Below are positions 27,564 through 37,098 of a stretch of DNA of 64,000 bases, piece after piece (position 1 is the first letter of the stretch; each line of letters opens with the position of its first letter). The notes under the pieces are model-generated. The model saw nothing but the letters and a program-made list of their open reading frames with translations. It made no database searches and was not told the origin of the DNA. The DNA comes from DATFNV01 sp963827935 (GTDB taxonomy: Bacteria; Planctomycetota; Planctomycetia; Gemmatales; Gemmataceae): contig CAWHCN010000005.1 of the NCBI GenBank assembly GCA_963827935.1, forward strand, positions 62,001-126,000, read 5' to 3'. Position numbers and translations under genes: made by a program.

Positions 27564-29041
27564 ATGACGCGCTGGCTGTCTGCCGCAGGCAACTGGTTCG
27601 ACGCCCGGCTGGGCCTGCGCGCCGCGTTGCTGCCGATGATGCGCCACCCGATCCCCCGCGAGGTGGCCGGGCCGGTGGGCTGGTGGTATGTTTTCGGCAG
27701 CGCGTCGCTGACCCTGCTGCTGGTGCAAATCCTCACGGGCATCGGCCTGGCCCTGGTCTACGTGCCGTCCGCCGACAAGGCCTATGACAGCCTGCTGTCA
27801 CTGAATGCCGAGCAGTGGGGCCGGTTCCTGCGGGCGTTGCACTATTACGCCGGATCGGGGATGGTGGTCCTGGTCCTGGTCCACATGACGCAGGTGTTCC
27901 TGCACGGCTTTTACAAGTACCCGCGCGAGCTGACCTGGGTGCTCGGCGTCTTCCTGCTGCTTTGCACGCTCGGCATGTTCTTCAGCGGCCAGGTGCTGCG
28001 CTGGGACCCGGACGCCTACTGGGGACTGGCGGTTGGTGGGTCGATGGCGGGGCGGGTGCCACTGATCGGGCCGTGGGTGGTGCGCATGATGCTGGGCGGG
28101 CCCGTGATCGGCGGTGAAGCGCTCAGCCGCTTCTTTGCCCTGCACGTCTTTGTCATCCCCGGCTCCCTGCTGTTTTTCCTGGCCGTTCACCTCTGGCTGG
28201 TGATGAAGCGCGGTATCAGCGGTCCGCCGGTGCCCGGGCAGGTGGTCGATCCGACGACCTATGACGAGGGGTACGAGAAGCAGCTCCAGACCGGCGTCCC
28301 CTTCCTCGGCGACGCGATGCTGAAGGATGCATTCTTCTCGGCCCTGGCGGTGATCGTCGTGGTGGCCCTGGCCGCGCTGCTGGGGCCGAAGGGGCCGAGC
28401 GGCCCGCCCGACCCGACCTTGCCCGGCGCCAACCCCCGGCCGGAGTGGCCGTTCCTGTGGCTGTTCGCCCTGCTGTCGCTCAGCCCGCCGGGGGGGAAAC
28501 CTTCCTCATCCTGGTGTTCCCGGTGCTGCTGATCGGCGCCCTCTTCCTCGTCCCGTTCGTGAGCAACCGCGGCGAGCGCGCGCCCAGCCGCCGGCCGGTC
28601 GCGGTGCTGAGCGTCATCGTGATTGTCACCGCCCTGGCCGTTCTCACTTACCAGGGCGCCACCTCGCCCTGGTCGCCAAAGATGACGGCCTGGAGCAGTG
28701 ATCCGGTGCCAGAGGACCTGGTGAAGAAGAGTAGTCCGGTCCGATTGCAAGGCTCCCTGGTGTTTCAGAATAAGGACTGCCGCAATTGCCACGCTCTGGA
28801 AGGGAGCGGCGGCCAGCGCGGCCCCGACCTGACGGCCGTCGGCAAGCGGCTGACGCGTGACCAGTTGATCGACCAGGTTAGTAACGGCACGCCGGGCGGG
28901 GGCAACATGCCGGCCTACGGCAAGCAGATCAGCCCGGCCGAGATGACCGCACTGACCGAGTTCCTTGTGAATCTTCGGCCTCCGAACGCGCTGGCGGCTC
29001 AACCTGCCGACGCGCGCTCGGCGGAGAAGCAATACCCATGA
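27564..29041 (+). CDS. Cytochrome b with fused C-terminal cytochrome c, one frameshift
   Basis: ATG 27564. Heme b ligands are visible: helix B has His pairs spaced by 13 (LHYYAGSGMVVLVLVHM) and helix D by 14 (LHVFVIPGSLLFFLAVHLW), the b6-like spacing. The Qo-type region PEWPFLWLFALLSLSPPGGE ends at a run of seven G residues (28491), where the frame changes. The rest continues with helices (FLILVFPVLLIGALFLVPFV) and then a cytochrome c domain with CRNCH and GNMPAYG as the methionine ligand. The gene thus joins cytochrome b, its C-terminal helices and a c-type carrier in one protein of about 490 residues, replacing a separate c1. Confidence 0.88.
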
Positions 29042-29889
29042 GCCCCACGCTCGACGCCTTCCTGCGCCTGGCCGTCCGACCCGTGGCTGCTGATAGGGCT
29101 GCTGGTCGCGGCCGGCGTCTACCTGCGCGGCTGGCTTGCCCTGCACCGTCGCGACCCCCAGCGCTGGCACGGCGGCCAGCTCGCCGCCTTCCTGGGCGGA
29201 CTCGCGGCGATCTATCTCGCCCTGGCGTCGCCGATCGAGCCGTTCGCAGCGCTGTTGCTGCAAGTCCACATGGCGCAGCACCTGCTGCTGATGATGGCGG
29301 CGCCGCCGCTTCTGTGGCTCGGGCGCCGCTGTTCCCCCTGCTGCGCGGCCTGGCCCGGCCGATCCGCGTCCACTGGGCCGCCCCGTTGCTGTCCGCGCCG
29401 CCGCTGCGGCGACTCTTCGGCCACTTGACACACCCCCTGGCGGCGCTGCCGATTTATGTTGCCGCCAGCTGGATATGGCACATGCCCCGGGTCTACGATA
29501 TAGCCCTGCGCTCGACCGGCTGGCACTACCTGGAGCACGTTTGTTTCCTCGGTGCGGCGCTGCTGTTCTGGTATCCGGTGGTGCGGCCGTATCCGAGTCG
29601 CCCGCGCTGGTCGCCCTGGCTGCTGTTGCCGTACCTGCTTCTCGCCGATCTGTCGAACACGGTGCTGTCGGCGGTGCTGACGTTTTCGGATCGCGTATTG
29701 TACCAATACTACGCCGGGGTGCCACGCCTGGGAGGTGTCTCTGCACTGGACGACCAGTCGGCGGCCGGCCTGCTCATGTGGGTGCCGGGATCGCTGGCAT
29801 TTCTGCTGCCGCTATTCGGCATCGGGGTCCGGCTCCTGTATGGGGAGCGGCACGGCGTCCCCCTGCGCTGCCCAGCGGGCGGCGGCTAA
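29038..29889 (+). CDS. ctaG: CtaG-type cytochrome oxidase assembly factor, two frameshifts
   Basis: ATG 29038 overlaps the cytochrome b stop (ATGA). The frame changes near 29067 and back near 29323. The restored protein has about seven helices and the caa3_CtaG hallmarks: LQVHMAQHLLLMMAAPPLLW, IWHMPRVYDIAL, HYLEHVCFLGAALLFWYPVV and DQSAAGLLMWVPGSLAFL. The family is required for CuB insertion into caa3 oxidases. The last six residues are encoded by a half-copy of the family 3 palindrome, and the stop lies inside it. Confidence 0.82.
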   Translation: MSPTLDAFLRLAVRPVAADRAAGRGRRLPARLACPAPSRPPALARRPARRLPGRTRGDLSRPGVADRAVRSAVAASPHGAAPAADDGGAAASVARAPLFPLLRGLARPIRVHWAAPLLSAPPLRRLFGHLTHPLAALPIYVAASWIWHMPRVYDIALRSTGWHYLEHVCFLGAALLFWYPVVRPYPSRPRWSPWLLLPYLLLADLSNTVLSAVLTFSDRVLYQYYAGVPRLGGVSALDDQSAAGLLMWVPGSLAFLLPLFGIGVRLLYGERHGVPLRCPAGGG

Positions 29890-29905
29890 ACGAATTGCGC
29901 TTCCA

Positions 29906-31302
29906 GTGATTACTTCTGCACCCGGGCGTGTTGACGTGCTGCGCCTGCCGCTGCTGGGCCGGTTCCTGAAATGGCGCCACGCCCGGCTTTGCTTGCAAGT
30001 CCCCATGGTGCTGCTGGCCGGGCTGGTGATCTACGACGGCTTCCGCGGGCCGCAGGTTGGGGCGATGAACCTGGCCGGCATCCTCCCGTGGGTCCACTGG
30101 CGCGGTCTGGTCGTCCTGGCACTGCTCGTGGCCGGCAACGTGTTCTGCATGGGTTGTCCGTTTCTGTTGCCCCGAACGCTGGCGCGCCGATTCTTGCCGG
30201 CCGGCTGGACCTGGCCGCGGCGGCTGCGCAGCAAATGGCTGGCGGTACTGCTGCTTGTCGTGTTCTTCTGGGCTTATGAAGCGCTGGCCCTGTGGGACCG
30301 GCCGTGGTGGACGGCGTGCATCGCGCTGGGCTATTTCATCGCGGCCCTGGTCATCGACGGCCTGTTCCGCGGCGCCTCCTTCTGCAAGTACCTGTGTCCC
30401 ATCGGGCAGTTCAACTTTGTACAGTCGCTGGCCTCACCGCTGGAAGTCCAGGCGCGCGACCCAGCCGTCTGCGCCTCGTGCCGGACCAGGGACTGCATCC
30501 GCGGCCGCGACGGCATCCCCGGCTGTGAGCTGGGCCTGTTCCTGCCGCGCAAGGCTGGTAACATGGACTGCACCAGCTGCCTCGATTGCGTCCACGCCTG
30601 CCCGCACGATAACGTCGGGCTGATCGCCCGCGCCCCCGGCGCGGACTTGTGGTCCGATCCCCCGCGCTCCGGCGTCGGCCGCTTCAGCCGGCGCCCGACA
30701 TCGCGGCCCTGGTCCTGGTGCTGGTGTTCGGGGCCTTCGCCAACGCCGCGGGCATGGTCGGCCCCGTGGCGGACGGACAGCAATGGCTTGCGGAGTTGGT
30801 GGGTCTTCAGTATCCGTTGCTGGCCACGACGTTGTTCTACCTCGTGGCCGTGCTCGTGCTGCCGCTGCCGGCTGTCGCCGGCGCGGCGGCGCTCAGTCGC
30901 TGCTGGGGGCGGCTGGAGTGCAGCACCCTGGCGGTGACGACGCGCTTCGCCTACGCCCTGGTGCCGCTCGGCTTTGGTATGTGGCTGGCGCATTACACCT
31001 ACCACCTCGCGACCGGTTACGATGCCGTGGTGCCGGTGACGCAGCGCTTTGCCGCGGACCTGGGGATTACGTCCCTCGGCGCTCCGGAATGGGCCCGTGC
31101 CTGCTGCCGACCGATGCCGGCGTGGTTGCTGCCGCTGGAGATCCTCTTCCTGGACGTTGGGCTGCTTCTATCCCTTTACACCGGCTATCGCCAGGCGCCA
31201 ACCCTGCGGGCCCTGGCGCCGTGGGCGCTCTTGATGCTCCTGTTGTTCGCGCTGGGGGTATGGATTCTGTTTCAGCCGATGCAGATGCGCGGCACCTTGT
31301 GA
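29906..31302 (+). CDS. Polyferredoxin-like membrane 4Fe-4S protein, one frameshift
   Basis: Start taken at GTG 29906 (VITSAPGRVDVLRLPLLGRF). Several helices surround iron-sulfur motifs like those of NapH/CcoG proteins: CMGCPFLLP, CKYLCPIGQFNF, a CASCRTRDC set, and CTSCLDCVHACP. The frame breaks near 30690, after which helices continue (FAYALVPLGFGMWLAHYTYH) up to the stop at 31302. It probably carries electrons through the membrane, perhaps for copper or cofactor reduction during oxidase assembly. It sits between ctaG and the FixH/YtkA-like gene, consistent with an assembly role. Confidence 0.7.
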
Positions 31303-31306
31303 AGGA

Positions 31307-31428
31307 TTATTGACAACTGGGCAACCAACGCTGCGCGTCAGAGCCGGAAGCGTCAGCGACGGATTCGGGTGAGCGCCGTCGCTGACGCTTCCGGCTCTGA
31401 CGCGCAGCGTTGGCGCAGTTGTCAATAA
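31307..31428. repeat. Long inverted repeat, arms about 53 bp
   Basis: Nearly perfect arms running from TTATTGACAACTG to GCGTCAGCGACGG, loop about 13 bp, starting 4 bp after the polyferredoxin stop. One or two small mismatches near the outer third (GGGCAACC versus GGCG). It fills almost the whole intergenic space before 31442 and could form a very stable hairpin in RNA. Confidence 0.88.
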
Positions 31429-31441
31429 GGATGAATCAACC

Positions 31442-32002
31442 ATGAAGGACCACGCGCGACCGATCGTCTGGCTGTTAGCTGTTTCATCCTTCATCCTTCA
31501 TCCTTCATCCTTTGCGATGGCGGATGGTGGTGCGGTGCGACTGTGCGAGCAGGCCGGTAACTATCGGCTCGCCGTGTTCACTTCGCCCACGCCGTTCCGG
31601 GCTGGCCCCGTGGACATCAGCGTGCTGGTGCAGGATGCCGGGACCGGTGAATCCGTGGCACAGGCGCAGGTGACACTGCGTCTGACGGCGCGGGGGTCCG
31701 GACGGGTGCTGGAACAATCGGCCACGTCCGGGGCGGCGAGCAACAAGCTGTTCCACGCGGCCGTCTTTGAGCTTCCGGAGGCGGGCTCGTGGGACGTTGA
31801 GGTTTCCGTGGATGGGCCGCACGGGCCGGCCCGCGCTCGATTCGAGGTCGAGGCCGGGGCCCCGACGCCGCACTGGTTGGACCTGTGGCCTTGGTTCGGT
31901 TGGCCGGTCCTCGCGGTCGCGCTCTTCGGGCTTCACCACGTGCTGGTCAGGCGGCAACGACGGGGCACGCTGTCAAAGCGAGGCACGGCTGCAAGTGGGT
32001 AA
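31442..32002 (+). CDS. FixH/YtkA-like exported protein
   Basis: 186 residues. The signal peptide (MKDHARPIVWLLAVSSFILH...) is partly encoded by a TCATCCT tandem repeat at 31485-31512. The mature domain is a YtkA/FixH-like beta sandwich (NYRLAVFTSPTPFRAGPVDI; LLVQDAGTGE-type; GSWDVEVSVDGPHGPARARF), and a C-terminal transmembrane helix follows (WFGWPVLAVALFGLHHVLVR). Family members support copper delivery or oxidase maturation. It closes the respiratory block. Confidence 0.68.
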   Translation: MKDHARPIVWLLAVSSFILHPSSFAMADGGAVRLCEQAGNYRLAVFTSPTPFRAGPVDISVLVQDAGTGESVAQAQVTLRLTARGSGRVLEQSATSGAASNKLFHAAVFELPEAGSWDVEVSVDGPHGPARARFEVEAGAPTPHWLDLWPWFGWPVLAVALFGLHHVLVRRQRRGTLSKRGTAASG

Positions 32003-32105
32003 ATCTTCCCGCCAGGCGGCAGAGTAGTTACCCCCGCGACTGTTCTTCGCTCCCTGGCACCGCGTTTTATCCGTACGGTTCGCCAAAACTCGTGCCCGCA
32101 TCGGT

Positions 32106-32122
32106 TTGGCACGCTCGTTGCC
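32106..32122 (+). promoter_or_regulatory. Sigma-54 promoter (-24/-12)
   Basis: TTGGCACGCTCGTTGCC matches the RpoN consensus, with GG (32108-32109) and GC (32120-32121) separated by 10 bp. It lies 44 bp before the gnd start, giving a start site near 32133. The genes down to 36901 run in the same direction. An activator of the AAA+ type would be required; none is encoded here. Confidence 0.78.
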
Positions 32123-32165
32123 TGTCACCCTCGCGGGAATGATCCTCTTGATAACGGAGTCAACC

Positions 32166-33176
32166 ATGCAACTGGGAATGATTGGACTGGGACGGATGGG
32201 TGCCAACATGGTGCGGCGGCTCCTCCAGGGGGGCCACCACTGCGTGGCTTTCGACAGGTCGCCGAAGGCGGTCGAGGAGTTGGTGCGGGAGAAGGCGGTC
32301 GGCGCCGCTTCGCTCGCGGACCTCGTGAAGAAACTCGACACGCCGCGAGCGATCTGGCTGATGGTCCCGGCGGCCGTTGTGGACCAGGCCATCGCCGATC
32401 TCGTTCCGCTGTTGGAATCAGGGGACATCCTGATCGACGGCGGCAATTCCTACTACGTGGACGACATCCGCCGCGCCGGGGACCTGGCATCAAAACGGAT
32501 TCACTATGTGGACGTGGGCACGAGTGGCGGCGTCTGGGGCCTGGAGCGCGGCTACTGCATGATGATCGGCGGCCCGGAGCCGGCGGTGCGACGGCTCGAC
32601 CCGATCTTCCGAACGCTGGCACCCGGGACGGGTGACATCCCGCGCACTCTAGGCCGCGACAAGATCGGCGGCACGGCCGAGCAGGGTTACCTGCACTGCG
32701 GACCGAACGGGGCAGGACACTTCGTCAAGATGGTCCACAACGGCATCGAGTACGGCATCATGGCCGCGTATGCCGAGGGGCTGGCCGTCCTGCGCGACGC
32801 CAACGCCGGCAAGCGGGGCAACGAGATCGACGCCGAGACGACGCCGCTGCGCGACCCGGAACAGTACCAGTACGACCTGAACCTGCGCGATATCACCGAG
32901 GTGTGGCGGCGCGGCAGCGTCATCGCGTCGTGGCTGCTCGACCTGACCGCTACTGCCCTGGTCAAGGATGCGGCGCTCTCGGAGTTCGCGGGCCGGGTCT
33001 CGGACTCGGGTGAGGGGCGGTGGACGATCAAGGCCGCCATCGACGAGGCGGTGCCGGTGCCCGTCCTCAGCGCCGCCCTCTACCAGCGCTTCAGTTCACG
33101 GGGCGAGGCCGACTTCCAGGACAAACTCCTGTCGGCGATGCGCTTCCAGTTCGGTGGGCATATTGAGAAGAAATGA
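32166..33176 (+). CDS. gnd: 6-phosphogluconate dehydrogenase, decarboxylating (short GndA/YqeC type)
   Basis: 336 residues, frame intact, ATG 32166 (MQLGMIGLGRMGANMVRRLL, NAD(P) GxGxxG fold). Family residues are present: GDILIDGGNSYYVDD, the substrate motif VGTSGGVWGLERGYCMMIGG and the catalytic lysine stretch GHFVKMVHNGIEYGIMAAYA. It converts 6-phosphogluconate to ribulose 5-phosphate and CO2. Its length fits the short, usually NAD-linked class found in many bacteria. First gene behind the sigma-54 promoter, next to pgl, so it forms an oxidative pentose phosphate pair without glucose-6-phosphate dehydrogenase in the window. Confidence 0.93.
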   Translation: MQLGMIGLGRMGANMVRRLLQGGHHCVAFDRSPKAVEELVREKAVGAASLADLVKKLDTPRAIWLMVPAAVVDQAIADLVPLLESGDILIDGGNSYYVDDIRRAGDLASKRIHYVDVGTSGGVWGLERGYCMMIGGPEPAVRRLDPIFRTLAPGTGDIPRTLGRDKIGGTAEQGYLHCGPNGAGHFVKMVHNGIEYGIMAAYAEGLAVLRDANAGKRGNEIDAETTPLRDPEQYQYDLNLRDITEVWRRGSVIASWLLDLTATALVKDAALSEFAGRVSDSGEGRWTIKAAIDEAVPVPVLSAALYQRFSSRGEADFQDKLLSAMRFQFGGHIEKK

Positions 33177-33220
33177 CCTACGTTTAGCCGCCGCGAAACG
33201 GGAATGGGAGGGAGGCTCCA

Positions 33221-33925
33221 ATGCAGAGGGACATACTCGCAGACGCCGATGTCGTCGCCCGCCAGGCTGCCGCCGTCATCGCTGCCGAGGCCCGGGAGGC
33301 CGTGGCGGCGCGTGGCCGCTTCGTCCTGGCTGTCAGCGGCGGCCACACGCCCTGGATCATGCTGCGTGCCCTGGCCGGGGAAGACGTTCCGTGGGACGGG
33401 GTCCACCTGGCCCAGGTGGACGAGCGCATCGCCCCCGCGGGACACGCCGACCGCAACTGGACGCACCTGCGCGAGAGCCTGCTGGAGACGGCCCCGCTCC
33501 GGGCGGATCAGGTCCACCCCATGCCGGTGGAGTCTCCGGACCTGGAGAACGCGACCAGGCGTTACGCCCAGCTTCTCGAAGAGATCGCGGGCCAGCCGTC
33601 GGTCCTCGACCTGGTCCACCTCGGCCTCGGGCCGGACGGGCACACCGCCTCTCTGGTCCCCGGAGATCCGGTCCTCAACGTCACCGATGCCAACGTGGCA
33701 CTGACGGGGCTCTACCAGGGGAGGAGACGGATGACGCTGACTTATCCGGTCCTCAATCGGTCCCGGCGCGTGCTGTGGGTGGTGACGGGCAGCGAGAAGG
33801 CGGCCATGCTGGGCCGCCTGTGGGCCGGCGACGAATCAATCCCCGCCGGGCGCGTCAGCCGCGGCCGGGCTTTCCTGCTGGCTGATCGGGCAGCGGCAGG
33901 ACAGATGACGACAGACACCGTCTAG
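33221..33925 (+). CDS. pgl: 6-phosphogluconolactonase
   Basis: 234 residues, frame intact, ATG 33221 (MQRDILADADVVARQAAAVI). Signature motifs: LAVSGGHTPWIMLRALAG, the WDGVHLAQVDERIAP motif, HLGLGPDGHTASLVPGDPV and the late RVLWVVTGSEKAAMLGRL. It hydrolyses 6-phosphogluconolactone to 6-phosphogluconate, the step just before Gnd. It follows gnd after 44 bp that include a half-copy of the family 3 palindrome. Confidence 0.93.
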   Translation: MQRDILADADVVARQAAAVIAAEAREAVAARGRFVLAVSGGHTPWIMLRALAGEDVPWDGVHLAQVDERIAPAGHADRNWTHLRESLLETAPLRADQVHPMPVESPDLENATRRYAQLLEEIAGQPSVLDLVHLGLGPDGHTASLVPGDPVLNVTDANVALTGLYQGRRRMTLTYPVLNRSRRVLWVVTGSEKAAMLGRLWAGDESIPAGRVSRGRAFLLADRAAAGQMTTDTV

Positions 33926-33927
33926 TG

Positions 33928-34038
33928 CCCCTCTCCCCGGTACTCCGGGGAGAGGGGTTGGGGGTGAGGGGGCTTTCATGTTACGAATCCAAGACCCCTC
34001 ACCCCCGACCCCTCTCCCCGGAGTACCGGGGAGAGGGG
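33928..34038. repeat. Two family 4 palindromes nested in a larger inverted repeat
   Basis: Palindromes at 33928-33957 and 34009-34038 (same arms as 27504-27533). Between them GGGGTTGGGGGTGAGGGG faces CCCCTCACCCCCGACCCC, so the whole stretch can fold as one long hairpin between pgl and the next gene. Confidence 0.85.
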
Positions 34039-34052
34039 AGGTTATTAAGACC

Positions 34053-35427
34053 ATGCATACCACAGATTCACCCTCTCGGAAGACTCGCATCGTCATCCTT
34101 GGCGGCGGCTTCGGCGGGGTTTATACGGCCCGTCACCTGGAACGGCTGCTCCAGCGCCGTTCCGACGTGGAGATCGTTCTGGTGAGCCGGGACAACTTCC
34201 TCGTCATGACGCCGCTGTTGTTCGAGGTGTGTTCCGGAGCCCTCGACGTGCGGCATTGTTCTTTCCCAATCCGGGCGTTCCTGCGGACCACCCGCTTCGT
34301 GGAAGCCAATGTGCAGGGCATCGACCTGGAGCGCCGGGTCGTCCATCTGGCGGCCGCGGGGGAGAGCGGAGAACTGGCCTACGACCAGCTGGTGCTGGCC
34401 CTCGGGGCGATGACCAACCGCGTCATGATCCCCGGCTCGGAGCACGCCTTCACCTTCAAGACCCTGGCCGACGCCCTCCTGCTCCGCAACCACATCCTCG
34501 AGCGCTTCGAGCGCGCCGACGTGGAACCAGACCCGGAGCGCAGCGCCGGCTGCTCACGTTCGTCATCATCGGCGGCGGCCTGGTGGGAGTCGAATTGTTC
34601 GGCGAACTGACTGCTTTTGTGGATGGGATCGCGCCGCTTTACAAGCACGTGAATCGCGACGAGGTCCGTTTCATCCTGCTCCAGGCCGGCGCGGATCATG
34701 CCGGAAATCAATCCGACCCTGGCCGACTACGGAGCGCGGGTGCTTGGCGGCCGGCGTGGAGCGGACATCCGCACGCACGTTCCTGTCCGGGCAATCGAAC
34801 TGGGCAAGGTCCACTTGCCTGACGAGACGATTGAAGCAGAAACCATCATTCTGGCGGCCGGGGTCGTCCCCAACCCAGTCGTGGCTGGCCTGCCCGTGGA
34901 AAAGGACCGCCGCGGACACATCGCCGTCGATGGGACCATGCGCTGCCCGAGCCGTCCTGAGGTGTGGGCCCTGGGAGACTGTGCGTGCATTCCGGCTCCC
35001 GATGGAACACCCTACCCGAACCTGGCCCAGCACGCCCTGCGCGAGGCCAGGGTGCTGGCCCAGAACATCTGCGGTGCCTTGGACGGACAGGCCCCCCAGC
35101 CGTTCGTCTACGACACCCTGGGAATGATGGGATCTCTGGGCCACGGCAAGGCGTTCGGTCAACTCCTGAAGGTGCGGGTGCATGGCGTTCTCGCCTGGTT
35201 CGTGAGGCGCACCTACTACCTGCTGCAGATGCCGGGCTGGCATCGGCGGCTGCGCATCATGATCGACTGGACCTTTGCGCTGCTGTTCCGGCCGGACGTC
35301 GTCAAGATCAGCCTGGATAGCGAGGCGGCGCTGATCCTCCGCGAGGCCGCGGCGGATCGGCTTCCGGCGGGCCACGATGCGCTTCCAAATAGCGGCGCCA
35401 AGCCGCCTGCGGTTTCAACGGAGATGA
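34053..35427 (+). CDS. ndh: Type II NADH dehydrogenase-like flavoprotein, frame breaks
   Basis: ATG 34053 (MHTTDSPSRKTRIVILGGGF). First FAD-binding motif ILGGGFGGVYTARHLERLL; substrate-side LVSRDNFLVMTPLLFEVCSG; AYDQLVLALGAMTNRVMIPG. The second dinucleotide site, LTFVIIGGGLVGVELFGELT, appears in another frame after a break near 34548, and a further break near 34695 leads to PEINPTLADYGARVLGGRRG, WALGDCACIPAPDG and a C-terminal membrane-binding helix region (VLAWFVRRTYYLLQMPGWHR). It oxidises NADH and reduces quinone without proton pumping. The end is uncertain: the main frame runs to 35579 across the next gene, while an adjacent frame stops at 35427. Confidence 0.82.
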
Positions 35428-35442
35428 CGAGGAGATTGACCC

Positions 35443-36379
35443 ATGACCCTTGGCTACGACAAACCACTGTACGTGTTGCCCTTCGACCACCGGGCTTCCT
35501 TCTCCAAGGAAATGTTCGGCTGGGAGGGCGAGCTGAGCCCCGAGCAGACGGCAGCAGATTGCCGCCGCCAAGCGGGTAATCTTCGACGCCGCCCGGGCCG
35601 CGGTGGCGGGCGGCGTGCCGAAGCAGCGTGCCGGCATCCTCGTGGACGAGCGGTTTGGCGCGGCCATCCTGCGCGACGCCCGGGCAGAAGGTCTGATTAC
35701 GTGCTGCCCTGCGGAGGAGAGTGGCCAGGAGGAGTTCGAGTTCGAGTACGGCCCGGACTTCGCCCGCCACATCGAGGCATTCGACCCGACCTTTTGCAAG
35801 GTGCTGGTGCGCTACAACCCGGGAGGCGACAAGGCCCTCAACCGGCGCCAGGCCGCCCGTCTGCGGCAACTGTCCGACTACCTGCACGCCAGCAACCGTC
35901 TCTACATGTTCGAGCTGCTCGTGCCCCCAACGCCGGCCCAGCTCCAGCGTCTGGGAGGCGACAGGAAGGGCTATGACCTCGAGCTGCGCCCGCAACTGAT
36001 GGTCCAGGCCATCCACGAGCTGCAGGACGCCGGGGTCGAAGCGGACGTGTGGAAGCTCGAGGGCCTGGACCGGAAGGACGATTGCCAGAAGGTCGTGGCG
36101 GCGGCCCGGCGGGACGGCCGTGCCAAGGTCGGCTGCATCATCCTGGGCCGCCACGAGAGCGATGACAAGGTGCGGCTGTGGCTGACGACCGCGGCGGCCG
36201 TCCCCGGGTTCATCGGTTTCGCGGTCGGCCGGACGACCTTCTGGCAGCCGCTGGTGGACTACCGGGCCGACCGGATCACGCGCGAGGTCGCTGTCGCCCG
36301 GATCGCCGCCTCCTACCGCGGGTGGGTGGACGTGTTCGAGAAGGCGGAGATGACACCGCGCGGACGGCAACGCCGCTGA
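35443..36379 (+). CDS. DUF2090 protein (IolC C-terminal aldolase-like), one frameshift
   Basis: ATG 35443 (MTLGYDKPLYVLPFDHRASF). The frame breaks near 35558; the continuation is IAAAKRVIFDAARAAVAGGV. The family phrases LPFDHRASFSKEMFG, GILVDERFGAAILRDAR, FCKVLVRYNPGGD and VDVWKLEGLD-type are those of DUF2090, the TIM-barrel domain found alone or fused to the kinase IolC, where it acts as a 2-deoxy-5-keto-gluconate-6-phosphate aldolase. As a stand-alone protein next to pentose phosphate genes, it is probably a sugar-phosphate aldolase; the substrate is unknown. Confidence 0.8.
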
Positions 36380-36394
36380 TAGGGAGGATCGACG

Positions 36395-36901
36395 ATGAGC
36401 GGGTCCGGACACCTGTGGGCCATCGGCTACGACGACATGGAACGGGCCGCTCAGGTCCGCGATGCGCTCGCCCGGCTCGGCGAGAGGCACTGCCTCATCC
36501 TCCTCGACACGGCTGTGGTCGTGCGCTACCCCGACGGATTAGTCACGCTCGACGGGGAGCCGTTCGTGGTCGTCCCCAAAGCCCGAGGCCGCACCCTTGC
36601 GAGCTTCCTCGCGGGCCTGGCGCTGGGCGCGCCGCCGCTGACCGGCGCGGCCGTGGGCGCCTTTCTGAGAGGCACTGGCACCACCGCCGCGGCCGCGGTC
36701 GGAATCGGCGAGGACTTCGTCGGCGAAGTCGAGGGGCTGGTGAAGCCGGGGACTTCTGCCCTGTTCGTCCTGGATCAGGAATGCGATATGGACGCAGTCT
36801 TGCAGGGCATACGCGGCCTTGGCGGGACCGTGTTAAGGACCAATGTCGATCTAAAGCGGGCCAGGCTGATTCAGTCTACCTTGGCTGCGGGCAAACCCTG
36901 A
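36395..36901 (+). CDS. DUF1269 membrane-associated protein
   Basis: 168 residues, ATG 36395 behind GGGAGGA. N-terminal WAIGYDDMERAAQVRDALAR and VVRYPDG, then a glycine-rich hydrophobic hairpin (ASFLAGLALGAPPLTGAAVG; TTAAAAVGIGEDFVGEVE) and a C-terminal LVKPGTSALFVLDQECD. This is the DUF1269 pattern, small proteins of unknown function often near stress or redox genes. The frame is intact. Confidence 0.78.
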   Translation: MSGSGHLWAIGYDDMERAAQVRDALARLGERHCLILLDTAVVVRYPDGLVTLDGEPFVVVPKARGRTLASFLAGLALGAPPLTGAAVGAFLRGTGTTAAAAVGIGEDFVGEVEGLVKPGTSALFVLDQECDMDAVLQGIRGLGGTVLRTNVDLKRARLIQSTLAAGKP

Positions 36902-36915
36902 GCGGAGGACTGACA

Positions 36916-37098
36916 ATGACCACAACGGCGCACTTCTGGGCCATCGGCTACGACAAGATGGGCCGGGCCGATGAGGTTCGCGACGAGTTTGTGCGGCTCG
37001 GAAAACCAGGCCGTCTTGCACAGGAGGATGTACCGCGGCCCGACGGCCAATCCGCGGTCCCTGCCGCCCGGTCAGCTGGAGGTGACATGGGCTGAAGG
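36916..37098 (+). pseudogene. Truncated second DUF1269 copy
   Basis: Starts TTTAHFWAIGYDKMGRADEV, a clear paralogue of the preceding gene's N-terminus, but similarity ends after EFVRLGKPG. No glycine hairpin follows in any frame. It is a tandem duplicate that has lost its 3' part. Confidence 0.65.
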
